Counted from the first letter of the stretch, positions 1 through 7,166 are shown. The stretch is DNA of 14,158 bases from an uncultured Clostridia bacterium (GCA_958420075.1 CATZIM010000023.1:1-14158), one strand, 5' to 3'. Program-made: numbers and translations. The notes: a model not told the origin generated them from the sequence alone.

Positions 1-153
1 ATTTCTGATAAATATCACAAAAATTGTATTTAATGAAATATGTTTTTTCTTCTAAAATCGCAAATTTTTTCATAAATTACATCAATAATCAAGTTCTTTT
101 GTTTTTTCAAGCGATTTTTTCTTGTAAATTTTTCACTGCTCATTTTTCAAAAG
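1..153. other. AT-rich intergenic end of window
   Basis: This stretch is very AT-rich with several T and A runs. I see no open frame with a ribosome binding site and no RNA gene in it. It lies beyond the terminator that closes the hsdR remnant on the minus strand. Confidence 0.5.
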
Positions 154-196
154 AAAAATACCCTTGCTGCAATAAATTTACAGCAAGGGTATTTTT
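154..196 (-). terminator. Rho-independent terminator of the hsdR unit (probably bidirectional)
   Basis: Positions 154-169 and 181-196 form a perfect 16-bp inverted repeat with an 11-nt loop. The GC core is CCCTTGCTG/CAGCAAGGG, flanked by A5 on one side and T5 on the other, so it has the form of an intrinsic terminator on either strand. On the minus strand it overlaps the stop codon of the HsdR C-terminal frame (195-197). Confidence 0.85.
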
Positions 197-728
197 ATAA
201 TGCATTGATCTTCACGGACTCAATGGTTTCTATTAAATTTTTTCTTGTATTTTCATCAAAAAGACGAATAAACTTTACAGGATGATCAAAGGGTGCTCTC
301 GTTAAAATCATTGTATCATCCATGTATCCATTTTTCTCAATATGGTGAATGATCTTCCGCACAAAATTGATTTGCTGAGCATTTAAGGATTCATCATTGA
401 TAAATTTCGAAAATGCAGCCAAAGCCGCTTCATGATCCAGCTTTGCTACTTTCCGTACCAGCAAGCCAAAAGGTGTATCTGGATAAGCTTTATCATAATC
501 CTCTTTGCTGCCCAATTCATGGGTAAAAATTCGCTCTAATTCCTGATAATCACCCTCTGCAAGACGAATATTATGGGTTAATTTATGAATTGCCAGAGTA
601 TCTCCATGTTCCAAAATATACTTTTCTGCTTTTTTCCGATATTCATCTGCTGTAAAACCATGAACTTCAAAATCCTTTCCTTCTGTTGACTCCAGAATTG
701 GATCTGTCAAATTGGTAATTACAATTTT
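195..728 (-). pseudogene. hsdR: C-terminal domain of type I restriction subunit HsdR, out of frame with the main body
   Basis: This open frame continues the HsdR protein encoded at 719-3301 and corresponds to the C-terminal helical domain typical of EcoEI-type R subunits. The sequence between the two parts is contiguous. Adding one A to the A7 run (725-731, T7 on the plus strand) gives an uninterrupted reading ...SAKKIVITNLTDPILE.... The only internal start (TTG at 708-710) has no ribosome binding site, so an independent gene is unlikely. The stop is TAA at 195-197, inside a terminator stem. The shift could be a real deletion, an assembly error in a homopolymer, or a programmed -1 event, because the run sits in the A AAA AAA phase with a zero-frame stop two codons later. 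Confidence 0.8.
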
Positions 729-3301
729 TTTGCACTTTGATCATCTACAAGGAACTTCATCAGCTCACGCAATTCTTTACGGATAGATTCCAAAGAAAGT
801 AAATCTACCGATTCCCAGAAATCCTCGTGCTGCACACTTTGAATCAAAGGTAACTTTTCCTTCACTTGTGGAATAGTAGCTTTTTTTAGCAGCATATTGG
901 CGGTTTCGCCTAATTGTCTTCGAGCTGTTTTTTCCTGTTTGGATGCATTGATGCGCGCCAGCATCAAACCATACATAAAGTTATCAAATCGTTTTGCTGC
1001 TTCATCGTCTTCCTGTAAGAATACCAGAGGTGCGATCTCTTTGATCAATTCATCATGTTTGTCCCCCTCAATTACGTCAAAAGCTTCACGTTTTTTATAG
1101 ACCTCTACATACTTCCGTTTTACGCGAACAGACAGCAGCTTCTCATTTAATGCAGTCACCTGTTCATGACAGGTATCTGCCATTTCTTTTCGCCAATCTT
1201 GATAGGCTTCTTCTGCATAAGCTGCATCCTGCAATTTTTCTAGCAGCATGATTTGTTTCCCAAAAATATTTTCAGCCAAAGTTTTTGTTTCTTTGGCTTC
1301 ATAGCCATTTGGTTTCATACGGAAAAAATCGAAATTCAGACAATAGTCAAAAATGAGGAATCGTTTCTTACCGGTGTATTCTCCATCAATCTGATCCTGA
1401 CAAATCAAATCAGGTGCCAATCTGGTTCCTCGTCCAATCATCTGCCAGAACTTTGTTTTCGAATATACCTTCTTAAAAAACACCAAATTGACACAGGTTG
1501 GCACATCTACGCCTGTATCCATCATATCCACAGAAACGACAATTTGCGGATCTCCATCCGGTTTCTTGAAATCGTCTATTACACTCTGGGCATAATTGTC
1601 ATCACAGATAACCCGCTGCATAAGCTTCCCCTTATATTGCGGATAAAGTGCGTCAAACCGTTCCCGAATAAATTCCGCATGGCGTTTATTCTGGGCGAAA
1701 ATAATGGTTTTCCCGATACGGTCACCACCATCAACCTTGATTCCCCGCTCCATCAAATCTTCCAGAACCTGATCTACAGTACCTTGATTGAAAATAAACC
1801 GATTCAGGTTCTCCGGCAGAATCACACCTGGAATAGACCCATCCTCTTCTTCAAAATCTTCTTCAAAGCGTTCCTTATCTTTTTCTGACAAATCATCATA
1901 ATGAATCCCTTTTACAGTGAAATCTGTTTTCACTTCATAATTGTAAAAAGGCACCAGCACATGGTCTACCTCTACAGCTGTATGATAATCGTATGCATAG
2001 GTTGGGGTGTCATTTTTACATTCAAAGAAATCGTATGTATTATGCGCCACATCGTCTTTCGGTGTAGCTGTCAGACCCACTAAAATCCCATCAAAATATT
2101 CAAAAATTGCACGATATTTTTTGAATATACTTCGATGGCTTTCATCAATGATAATCAGATCAAAATGCGCAGGCGTGAATATCAAATTGCCCTCTGCATT
2201 TCGCGCCTCTGTAATGGCATTGAGCATTGTGGGATATGTAGAAAATACAATTCTGGCATTTCTGTCTTCTTTATTGATGCAGAGATTACACAAAGACATC
2301 CCCGGCAAATAGTTTTGAAAATCTTCTTTTGCCTGCTTTACCAGAGCTGTGCGATCTGCCAGAAAAAGTACATTTGTCACATAGCCGCCTCTGCTCAGTA
2401 CATCTGTCAAACTGGAGGCTGTTCTTGTTTTTCCAGTTCCTGTTGCCATGACCAGCAAATGTTTTCGTTTTCCCATCATGATTTTCTCACAAACGGCACG
2501 AATAGCTTCCTTCTGATAATACCGATCTGTGATTTTATCATCAATTTGGATTTTCGTCAGATCTTTACGCATGGTACGGCGATCCATCAGTTTTTGCAGA
2601 TCACCTTTGCTGAATACACTGACAACTGGATGTTCTGTTCCGCTCACATCATCCCAGAAATTTGTATCAAAACCATTTGTCGTAAACATCATGGGTTTTC
2701 TGCCATATTTCCGTTCCAAACACTCTGCATACAGCATTGCCTGTTTTCTTCCGATCTTCGGGTCTTTGCTGGTACGCTTTGCCTCTATGACAGCCAAGGG
2801 CATGCCATCCTTGCCCAAAAGAACATAGTCCACATAGCCTTTTTGACCGGGTTTATTTTCCATGTCCGTCACTTCGTATTCTACTGCAACATCAGCATCT
2901 GGTCCTTCCAGTTTCCACCCCATCAGTTTCAAATCCAAGTCGATATACTGTTTGCGGGTAGCATATTCAGAAAGGTCATTGGGCGCAAAGTGGCGTGTTT
3001 TCTGGTTGGTTTCTTTCTTTTGGGCAAAACTCCCCTGCAGTTCTTCCAACTGTTTCAACAAACCTTCGATTTGAGCATCTTTTTCCTGCAACAGACTTTC
3101 CTGTTTACGGATTTTTTCCACATCTACGGAAGTTTTTTCTGTAGGAATCTTAGATGGGTCAAAGGTGCGTTCCTCATAGTCTGCGCCATAGCAATAATCC
3201 AGCCACTGGACAAATGCAAACAAATTGCGCAAGGAGGACAGAGCTTCCTGACGGGACACCTGATTGCCTGTATGTACCGCGTGATTTCCCAGCTTGACCA
3301 C
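719..3301 (-). CDS. hsdR: Type I restriction enzyme R subunit (HsdR), main nuclease-helicase body; truncated at both ends
   Basis: HsdR is the motor and nuclease of type I restriction enzymes: it translocates DNA with ATP and cuts it, working in a complex with HsdM and HsdS. The frame shows, in order: a DUF4145-like N-terminal part (to about residue 45), a charged coiled-coil stretch (about 60-100), a PD-(D/E)XK nuclease core with D158 and E173-x-K175, Walker A ATGTGKT (286-292), a DESH box (386-389), a TAT motif (411-413) and helicase motif VI QMIGRGTR (620-627). Motifs look intact. The apparent start, GTG at 3299-3301, is only the first start-like codon: the frame stays HsdR-like further upstream (IDPTVWLQIRYVV), so the true N-terminus is lost to lesions at 3304-3441. 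The 3' end stops early at 719-721 after an A7 run. Full-length relatives are about 1000 residues or more. No hsdM or hsdS is present in the window. Confidence 0.9.
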   Translation of the reverse strand: MVKLGNHAVHTGNQVSRQEALSSLRNLFAFVQWLDYCYGADYEERTFDPSKIPTEKTSVDVEKIRKQESLLQEKDAQIEGLLKQLEELQGSFAQKKETNQKTRHFAPNDLSEYATRKQYIDLDLKLMGWKLEGPDADVAVEYEVTDMENKPGQKGYVDYVLLGKDGMPLAVIEAKRTSKDPKIGRKQAMLYAECLERKYGRKPMMFTTNGFDTNFWDDVSGTEHPVVSVFSKGDLQKLMDRRTMRKDLTKIQIDDKITDRYYQKEAIRAVCEKIMMGKRKHLLVMATGTGKTRTASSLTDVLSRGGYVTNVLFLADRTALVKQAKEDFQNYLPGMSLCNLCINKEDRNARIVFSTYPTMLNAITEARNAEGNLIFTPAHFDLIIIDESHRSIFKKYRAIFEYFDGILVGLTATPKDDVAHNTYDFFECKNDTPTYAYDYHTAVEVDHVLVPFYNYEVKTDFTVKGIHYDDLSEKDKERFEEDFEEEDGSIPGVILPENLNRFIFNQGTVDQVLEDLMERGIKVDGGDRIGKTIIFAQNKRHAEFIRERFDALYPQYKGKLMQRVICDDNYAQSVIDDFKKPDGDPQIVVSVDMMDTGVDVPTCVNLVFFKKVYSKTKFWQMIGRGTRLAPDLICQDQIDGEYTGKKRFLIFDYCLNFDFFRMKPNGYEAKETKTLAENIFGKQIMLLEKLQDAAYAEEAYQDWRKEMADTCHEQVTALNEKLLSVRVKRKYVEVYKKREAFDVIEGDKHDELIKEIAPLVFLQEDDEAAKRFDNFMYGLMLARINASKQEKTARRQLGETANMLLKKATIPQVKEKLPLIQSVQHEDFWESVDLLSLESIRKELRELMKFLVDDQSAKKL

Positions 3302-3303
3302 AT

Positions 3304-3441
3304 AACGAATCTGGAGCCAAACAGTCGGATCTATGTTTTTTCAGAAATCAGAGCTTGCAGGTTGTCCTTGTATGGCTACTCCAGAGATTTATCCACAGAA
3401 TAAAGCCACTTCACAGCCAGTTCCAAAGCTTTCCGGTACCA
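3304..3441 (-). pseudogene. hsdR: Decayed N-terminal coding remnant of hsdR
   Basis: The minus strand upstream of 3301 still encodes HsdR N-terminal sequence: WYRKALELAVKWLYSVDKSL, then PYKDNLQALISEK, then NIDPTVWLQIRYVVKLG leading into the main body. Two lesions break it. A TAG stop lies at 3376-3378, in frame with recognisable sequence on both sides. A -1 shift lies at an A6 run (T6 at 3336-3341 on the plus strand), where adding one A restores the frame. Sequence before the RKALELAV segment no longer resembles HsdR, so the first few dozen residues are missing or replaced. Assignment to the DUF4145-type N-terminal part of HsdR is from memory of the family. Confidence 0.75.
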
Positions 3442-3806
3442 TTTGGGCACCACATCATTTATTTTTTTGAATATCATCTTATAACAATTTTCTCATACTT
3501 TTCTAAATTCCAGAAAAAAGTAATTGTCACATCGTTATTTCAAATATACAAACCCCCACTGAAACACTTGATTTTAGCTGGTTTTTTAGCGAAAGCGGCG
3601 GTTTTAGAATTCACGTGTCCTTGCGGACAACCTAATTTCGAGTCTTTTGGGGTGAGGGTTTTCCAGTGTTTTCTGGTGCTTGTTTGTGTTAACAAATGAT
3701 GGCACAAAGCCTTGAAAACACTGGATTTCATGGCAGAGAACAGCAAAAATCCAGCCTTTTGTCCAGCCAGAGAAAAAAGCATGTTTTGCGTTGGTTTGTT
3801 AGCATT
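3442..3806. other. Non-coding stretch between hsdR remnant and HTH gene
   Basis: About 365 bases lack a convincing gene. An 80-codon frame on the minus strand (3540-3782) has no clear ribosome binding site and no recognised domain, and it overlaps a long inverted repeat (3662-3725). Short direct repeats TCCAGCC (near 3750 and 3762) and GTTAGCA (near 3798 and 3809) are also present. The concentration of repeats just ahead of a helix-turn-helix gene suggests a control or origin-type site, but this is inference. Confidence 0.5.
3662..3725. repeat. Long nested inverted repeat (stem-loop) upstream of HTH gene
   Basis: TCCAGTGTTTTC (3662-3673) is the perfect reverse complement of GAAAACACTGGA (3714-3725). 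Inside it, TTTGTG (3683-3688) pairs with CACAAA (3703-3708), so the 64 bases can fold into one long interrupted hairpin. There is no T-run typical of a terminator. It could be a protein-binding dyad, a structured RNA or a replication/transfer site. Nothing in the sequence decides between these. Confidence 0.6.
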
Positions 3807-3835
3807 TTGTTAGCAAATATCAGTGTCATTATCAT
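3807..3835 (+). promoter_or_regulatory. Possible promoter ahead of HTH gene
   Basis: TTGTTA (3807-3812) and TATCAT (3830-3835) are separated by 17 bases, a sigma-A-like arrangement with 4/6 matches in each box. Predicted transcription would start near 3842, immediately before the hairpin at 3848-3894. By-eye call only. Confidence 0.35.
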
Positions 3836-3847
3836 CTGTCTTAGGTC

Positions 3848-3894
3848 AAAAGACCACACAGAAAGAGGAAAAATCCTCTCTGTGTGGTCTTTTT
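3848..3894 (+). terminator. Strong intrinsic terminator / possible attenuator before the HTH ribosome binding site
   Basis: AAAAGACCACACAGA...GAGGA (3848-3869) pairs with TCCTCTCTGTGTGGTCTTTT (3874-3893), with only a two-base bulge, a short A-rich loop and a T-run at the end. The Shine-Dalgarno GGAGGA of the next gene begins at 3901, so the terminator lies in the leader of that gene. It may simply insulate the gene from upstream transcription, or act as an attenuator. Confidence 0.75.
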
Positions 3895-3912
3895 CTGTCT
3901 GGAGGAATGCTT

Positions 3913-4608
3913 ATGAAATTAACACGACCGTTTGTCATGGTGGAAAAAGATGTCCTCTTTTCCCCGGAATTGACTGCCCTTGAAAAATTAGTTTATTGCG
4001 TTTTATGCGCTTTTTCTTTTAATATTACTCGTTCCTGCTACCCATCCTATAACACCATTGCAGAGAAAGTCGGTTGTTCTAAAAAGACTGCTATACAGTG
4101 TGTCGCTTCGCTGTGTGATAAAGGTTGGATGCAGAAAATGGAACAACGGACGAAGAAAGGCGGTCATCGCAGCAATATGTATTTTCTTGTTCTGTCACCA
4201 GAAAAACAATACCTCTACCCTAGCCACACAAAACCGGAATCCCCTTCTCCATCGGAAAAATCAGATTCTTCGTCTGATGGCGAACCATATTGGGGTTATA
4301 CAGAACGGTTGGAAGATGTCAAGAAAAGAATTGACTATGATTACTTTGCGGAACATATGCCAGATCAGCTTTATATGGTGGATTTCCTTTGCCAGTGTAT
4401 CCCAGAGCTTTATGATACTTCTTTCCCTGAAGACAGAAAACTGCTGAACAAAGTCAGCGGTCTGGATATTATCGGATTTTTGCACTATACAGCTGGTCGG
4501 AATTATTCTGGAGTGAAAAATATGAAGGCTTATTTGAAAACTATGTTTCTGGAATATCTACGGAACAAACAGCTGCTTCTGGCAACGGCAGTCCCACCCA
4601 AGATATGA
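3913..4608 (+). CDS. Helix-turn-helix (HTH_36-like) protein, possible replication or element-control protein
   Basis: This 231-residue protein has a winged-helix-type N-terminal half. A helix with TALEKLVYCVLCAFSF (about residues 21-36) is followed by YNTIAEKVGCSKKTAIQCVASL (about 46-67), the usual helix-turn-helix layout of proteins that choose between primed and unprimed DNA sites, and then a basic wing (QRTKKGGHRSN). The middle (about 105-125) is a Pro/Ser-rich linker. The C-terminal half is helical and unrecognised. I chose ATG at 3913 because GGAGGA (3901-3906) sits 6 bases upstream; the open frame extends further back but through the terminator hairpin. Proteins of this shape are common in integrative elements and plasmids of clostridia, where they are called replication initiators or regulators. 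That role is inference here. Confidence 0.75.
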   Translation: MKLTRPFVMVEKDVLFSPELTALEKLVYCVLCAFSFNITRSCYPSYNTIAEKVGCSKKTAIQCVASLCDKGWMQKMEQRTKKGGHRSNMYFLVLSPEKQYLYPSHTKPESPSPSEKSDSSSDGEPYWGYTERLEDVKKRIDYDYFAEHMPDQLYMVDFLCQCIPELYDTSFPEDRKLLNKVSGLDIIGFLHYTAGRNYSGVKNMKAYLKTMFLEYLRNKQLLLATAVPPKI

Positions 4609-4658
4609 TAGACAGAGATAGATACATGGGTATAGTTCTTTAAATATAGTTTGGGTGA

Positions 4659-4787
4659 ATGGACGAAACAAGGGAGGTGAATGTTGGAAACAAGGTGGTG
4701 AAACCAATACACCCTAGTGAGGACTTGAAGAAACCAGAAAGACATATTTTTCAATTCGAATATATGGACGGTCATTCTCTGCAATGA
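4659..4787 (+). CDS. Possible small ORF (42 codons), unknown
   Basis: An ATG at 4659 opens a frame to TGA at 4785-4787 whose product (MDETREVNVGNKVVKPIHPS... ending FEYMDGHSLQ) has balanced, protein-like composition. A strong GGGAGG (4672-4677) lies inside it and would be too close to an in-frame GTG at 4677; the ATG itself has only a weak GGGTGA upstream. It may be a genuine micro-gene, a truncated remnant or chance. No family recognised. Confidence 0.25.
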   Translation: MDETREVNVGNKVVKPIHPSEDLKKPERHIFQFEYMDGHSLQ

Positions 4788-4823
4788 TATACTTTTCATA
4801 GATACAATAGCGAGGTGAATCCC

Positions 4824-5225
4824 ATGGATGCAAAGGAAAAAATCAATACCATATTGTGTGACGTATTATCTGACTGCGCAAATCTTGTTGGCGGAAACAG
4901 CTTTTTGCTCCGAAAAGTCCATTCTAAATTGCCTACCGAAGCAGTTCATATGAATATTGAAAATGGAGATTTTCTCCTAGTTAGCCAACTGCTGAATGCC
5001 ATCGGAAATATACTGCAATTTGATGAGGAAAATCAGGTATGTACTGCTGTTGTCGGTTCTGGATTTGCAAATATGAATCCAGCCCTTGTTGTGGCAATGA
5101 TGGAAGATCAGACACTCTACCTTGCTGCCTATGCCAAAGAAGGACTGCTTAAACAGCATACAGCAGAAAAGGCATTGAAAAATATCGTTAATTCTTTGCA
5201 AATGATGGAACAGGAAGCTGAGTGA
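4824..5225 (+). CDS. Hypothetical protein, 133 residues
   Basis: I do not recognise this family. ATG 4824 is preferred over the in-frame GTG at 4815 because GAGGTG (4812-4817) is spaced correctly for the ATG. The protein is acidic to neutral with no transmembrane segment or signal peptide. It has an N-terminal helix (about 3-20), a middle with alternating hydrophobic strands (FLLVSQLLNAIGNIL, VCTAVVGSGFANMNPALVVAMM, TLYLAAYAKEG) and a C-terminal amphipathic helix rich in Lys/Glu. It follows the HTH gene on the same strand after about 215 bases and is followed by a terminator, so it could be expressed with that gene or alone. Confidence 0.7.
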   Translation: MDAKEKINTILCDVLSDCANLVGGNSFLLRKVHSKLPTEAVHMNIENGDFLLVSQLLNAIGNILQFDEENQVCTAVVGSGFANMNPALVVAMMEDQTLYLAAYAKEGLLKQHTAEKALKNIVNSLQMMEQEAE

Positions 5226-5294
5226 AACTGTGGGTGCAGAAAATTTGAGTATGATATGTCCTTGTGCTATCATTTCTTACGTCCATACTGACAG

Positions 5295-5320
5295 AAAATA
5301 AGGGGGAACCCCTTTATTTT
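5295..5320 (+). terminator. Intrinsic terminator after the 133-residue protein gene
   Basis: AAAATAAGGGG (5295-5305) pairs with CCCCTTTATTTT (5309-5320) with a single bulge and a 3-base loop, ending in a T-rich tail. A competing pairing, AGGGGGAAC (5301-5309) with GTTCTCCCT (5325-5333), is also possible. Confidence 0.65.
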
Positions 5321-5395
5321 AGAAGTTCTCCCTACTCTTAGACAAGTGTTATCACAAATGTATTTTACAATATATTTTTTCAAGGAGGCGAAGCT

Positions 5396-5644
5396 ATGTG
5401 CGCTGAAAAATGTCCCTATTGCGGTGGCGAATTGGAAAAAGGCAAATTGATCAGCAGAGGCGGTAATTTTTTCTTGCCTGATGGGGAAAAAATGCCTGCC
5501 CTGTTTACAGAAAAATCAATGAATAAAAGCAGAGCTATTCTATTGCCTCCGGATGTTGTTTCTGATGGGGATGTGCAGTTTCCAGTAGCTTATGTGTGTC
5601 GGGTATGTAAGAAAATTATCATTCCCTATGGTATATATAAATGA
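5396..5644 (+). CDS. Small zinc-ribbon protein (DUF6487/PF20097-like)
   Basis: This 82-residue protein carries two CxxC knuckles, C6-PY-C9 near the N-terminus and C68-RV-C71 near the C-terminus, which should bind one structural zinc. The start CPYCGGELEKGKLISRGGNFFLPDG matches the pattern of small clostridial PF20097-type proteins (CPYCG..ME.G.I.......W.P.G), whose function is unknown to me. The start is secure: AAGGAGG (5382-5388) lies 7 bases before ATG 5396. Its last codons (GGT ATA TAT AAA) are part of a 14-bp sequence repeated at 7128-7141, on the far side of the neighbouring IS. Its TGA stop is the first sequence past that repeat, so the stop may have been supplied by the insertion. Confidence 0.75.
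   Translation: MCAEKCPYCGGELEKGKLISRGGNFFLPDGEKMPALFTEKSMNKSRAILLPPDVVSDGDVQFPVAYVCRVCKKIIIPYGIYK
5628..5641. repeat. 14-bp direct repeat flanking the first IS256-like element (left copy)
   Basis: ATGGTATATATAAA occurs here and again at 7128-7141, on either side of the plus-strand IS256-family transposase. A shorter GTATATATAAA is also found at 9028-9038, at the start of a repeat copy. It could be a target-site duplication, though it is longer than the 8-9 bp normal for IS256, or part of the local repeat family. The sequence is low in complexity. Confidence 0.5.
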
Positions 5645-5790
5645 CTTGAGAAATTTTCATATTAAAAAAATAAACCACTGATATAAGCTATATTAGCGGT
5701 TACTTTGGATAGAGCTAAAATTCTGAAATTCTACCCTTTTGGGCAGTGTGAAACTTTTTCTGTAAATATGTAATTGAAGAGGTTCTTCTA

Positions 5791-5799
5791 TGGTAAAAT
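5791..5799 (+). promoter_or_regulatory. Extended -10 promoter-like site for the transposase
   Basis: TGGTAAAAT matches an extended -10 box (TGn plus TAAAAT). It lies about 25 bases before the transposase start, with AGGAGG at 5809-5814 between. The -35 region is poor (TTGAAG at 5774 is too close). Confidence 0.3.
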
Positions 5800-5824
5800 T
5801 TAAATCATAGGAGGACCTTTTATT

Positions 5825-7066
5825 ATGGCAAAACAGAAGAAACCCATACATCGGGTACAAATGACAGAGGGAAAACGAAACATTATTCATCAGCTCATGG
5901 AAGAATACGATATTCAGACAGCTGAGGATATTCAGGAAGCTCTAAAAGACCTTCTGGGCGGAACCATCAAAGAAATGATGGAAGCAGAAATGGAGGATCA
6001 TCTCGGATATGAAAAATCTGAGCGTTCTGACAATGATGATTACCGAAATGGGTATAAACGCAAACGTATCAACAGCAGTTATGGTTCTATGGAAATTGAG
6101 GTTCCACAGGATCGTAAATCAACCTTTCAGCCGCAAGTAGTCAAAAAGCGCCAGAAAGACATCTCCGATATTGATCAGAAGATCATCTCTATGTATGCCA
6201 AAGGAATGACGACCAGACAGATATCTGAAACCATCGAAGATATTTACGGTTTTGAAACTTCGGAAGGATTCATTTCTGATGTAACAGATAAAATCCTCCC
6301 TCAGATTGAAGATTGGCAGAACCGCCCGTTAGATGAAGTATATCCAATTCTATTTATCGATGCAATCCACTATTCTGTCCGGGATAACGGTGTCATTCGC
6401 AAATTGGCGGCATATGTAATTCTTGGAATTAATACAGCAGGAAAAAAAGAAGTGCTTACCATTCAGGTTGGTGATAACGAAAACTCTAAATACTGGCTGT
6501 CTGTCTTAAATGAACTGAAAAACAGAGGGGTAAAAGATATCCTGATCCTTTGTGCTGATGGTCTGTCTGGAATCAAAGAAGCTATTTCGGCTGCTTTTCC
6601 GAAAACAGAATATCAACGCTGTATTGTCCATCAGGTAAGAAACACTCTGAAATATGTTCCAGATAAAGACAGGAAAGCCTTTGCAACGGATTTGAAAACC
6701 ATCTATCAGGCACCGGACGAAAAGAAAGCTCTGGCAGCCCTTGAACAAGTAACAGAGAAATGGACACCAAAATATCCGAATTCCATGAAACGCTGGAAAG
6801 ATAACTGGGATGCCATTTCTCCAATTTTCAAATTTTCGGCAGATGTCCGAAAGGTCATATACACGACCAATGCCATAGAATCTCTGAATTCCACCTATCG
6901 GAGATTAAACCAGCAAAGAAGCGTATTTCCAAGCGATACAGCATTGCTGAAAGCCCTGTATCTGGCAACTTTTGAAGCCACAAAAAAATGGACAACCACC
7001 ATCCGGAACTGGGGTCAGGTCTACGGAGAATTAAGTATTATGTATGAAGGACGGCGTCCAGAATAA
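5825..7066 (+). CDS. IS256-family (Mutator-type) DDE transposase
   Basis: This 413-residue protein has the normal length for the family and appears intact. The catalytic triad is visible as D179 (LFIDAIHY), D245 (CADGLSG) and E352 (TTNAIESLN), with the family C266-x2-H269 signature between the second Asp and the Glu. The N-terminal half holds the helix-turn-helix DNA-binding part (around MYAKGMTTRQISETIEDIYG, residues 123-142). AGGAGG (5809-5814) supports ATG 5825. It catalyses cut-and-copy movement of its IS through a circular intermediate in known members. It resembles the second transposase in this window throughout (long identical blocks such as KIISMYAKGMTT and LKNRGV-DIL) but is clearly a different element, not a recent duplicate. 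Confidence 0.95.
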   Translation: MAKQKKPIHRVQMTEGKRNIIHQLMEEYDIQTAEDIQEALKDLLGGTIKEMMEAEMEDHLGYEKSERSDNDDYRNGYKRKRINSSYGSMEIEVPQDRKSTFQPQVVKKRQKDISDIDQKIISMYAKGMTTRQISETIEDIYGFETSEGFISDVTDKILPQIEDWQNRPLDEVYPILFIDAIHYSVRDNGVIRKLAAYVILGINTAGKKEVLTIQVGDNENSKYWLSVLNELKNRGVKDILILCADGLSGIKEAISAAFPKTEYQRCIVHQVRNTLKYVPDKDRKAFATDLKTIYQAPDEKKALAALEQVTEKWTPKYPNSMKRWKDNWDAISPIFKFSADVRKVIYTTNAIESLNSTYRRLNQQRSVFPSDTALLKALYLATFEATKKWTTTIRNWGQVYGELSIMYEGRRPE

Positions 7067-7084
7067 AAAGAACAGATTGGTTAA

Positions 7085-7107
7085 AACAGGCGGAAAAGCC
7101 GCCTGTT
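7085..7107 (+). terminator. Hairpin terminator after first transposase
   Basis: AACAGGCGG (7085-7093) and CCGCCTGTT (7099-7107) form a perfect 9-bp stem with a 5-base loop, 18 bases after the transposase stop. The following tail (ATTGAC) is not a good T-run, so termination efficiency is uncertain. Confidence 0.55.
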
Positions 7108-7127
7108 ATTGACATGCCATCTTTTGG

Positions 7128-7141
7128 ATGGTATATATAAA
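7128..7141. repeat. 14-bp direct repeat flanking the first IS256-like element (right copy)
   Basis: Second copy of ATGGTATATATAAA (first at 5628-5641). The sequence from 7131 on also begins the left half of a 90-bp repeat that continues at 8672 after the second IS. Confidence 0.5.
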
Positions 7142-7150
7142 ACAAAGGTG

Positions 7151-7166
7151 GAGTGCTTCATTTCAA
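7151..7166. repeat. 16-bp direct repeat bordering the second IS (left copy; right copy 8656-8671)
   Basis: GAGTGCTTCATTTCAA lies immediately before 7167 and again immediately after 8655. The two ends inside it are inverted-repeat related, so this looks like a target-site duplication. Joined without the IS, it restores a palindrome-like target (GGTGGA.TGCTT...AAGCA.TCCACC). Confidence 0.7.

Larger units (their letters stand above)
5642..7127 (+). mobile_element. IS256-family insertion sequence 1 (ends uncertain)
   Basis: The element contains a full-length transposase (5825-7066), about 180 bp of upstream DNA and about 60 bp downstream with a hairpin. Boundaries are set by the 14-bp direct repeats outside it. 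The left end holds TAAACCA..CTGATATAAG..GTTACTTTGG (about 5671-5708), clearly related to the left end of the second IS (7188-7231). I could not find a matching inverted copy at the right end, so the right terminus may be degraded or the true boundary may differ. Confidence 0.5.

Noticed and set aside
2135..3403. 422-codon plus-strand open frame antisense to hsdR
   Set aside because: It lies opposite the HsdR frame, whose helicase and nuclease motifs are unmistakable. The antisense product is Cys/His/Phe-rich with no domain and no convincing ribosome binding site.
3540..3782. 80-codon minus-strand frame
   Set aside because: No ribosome binding site or recognised domain, and it overlaps the long inverted repeat. 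It is more likely non-coding.
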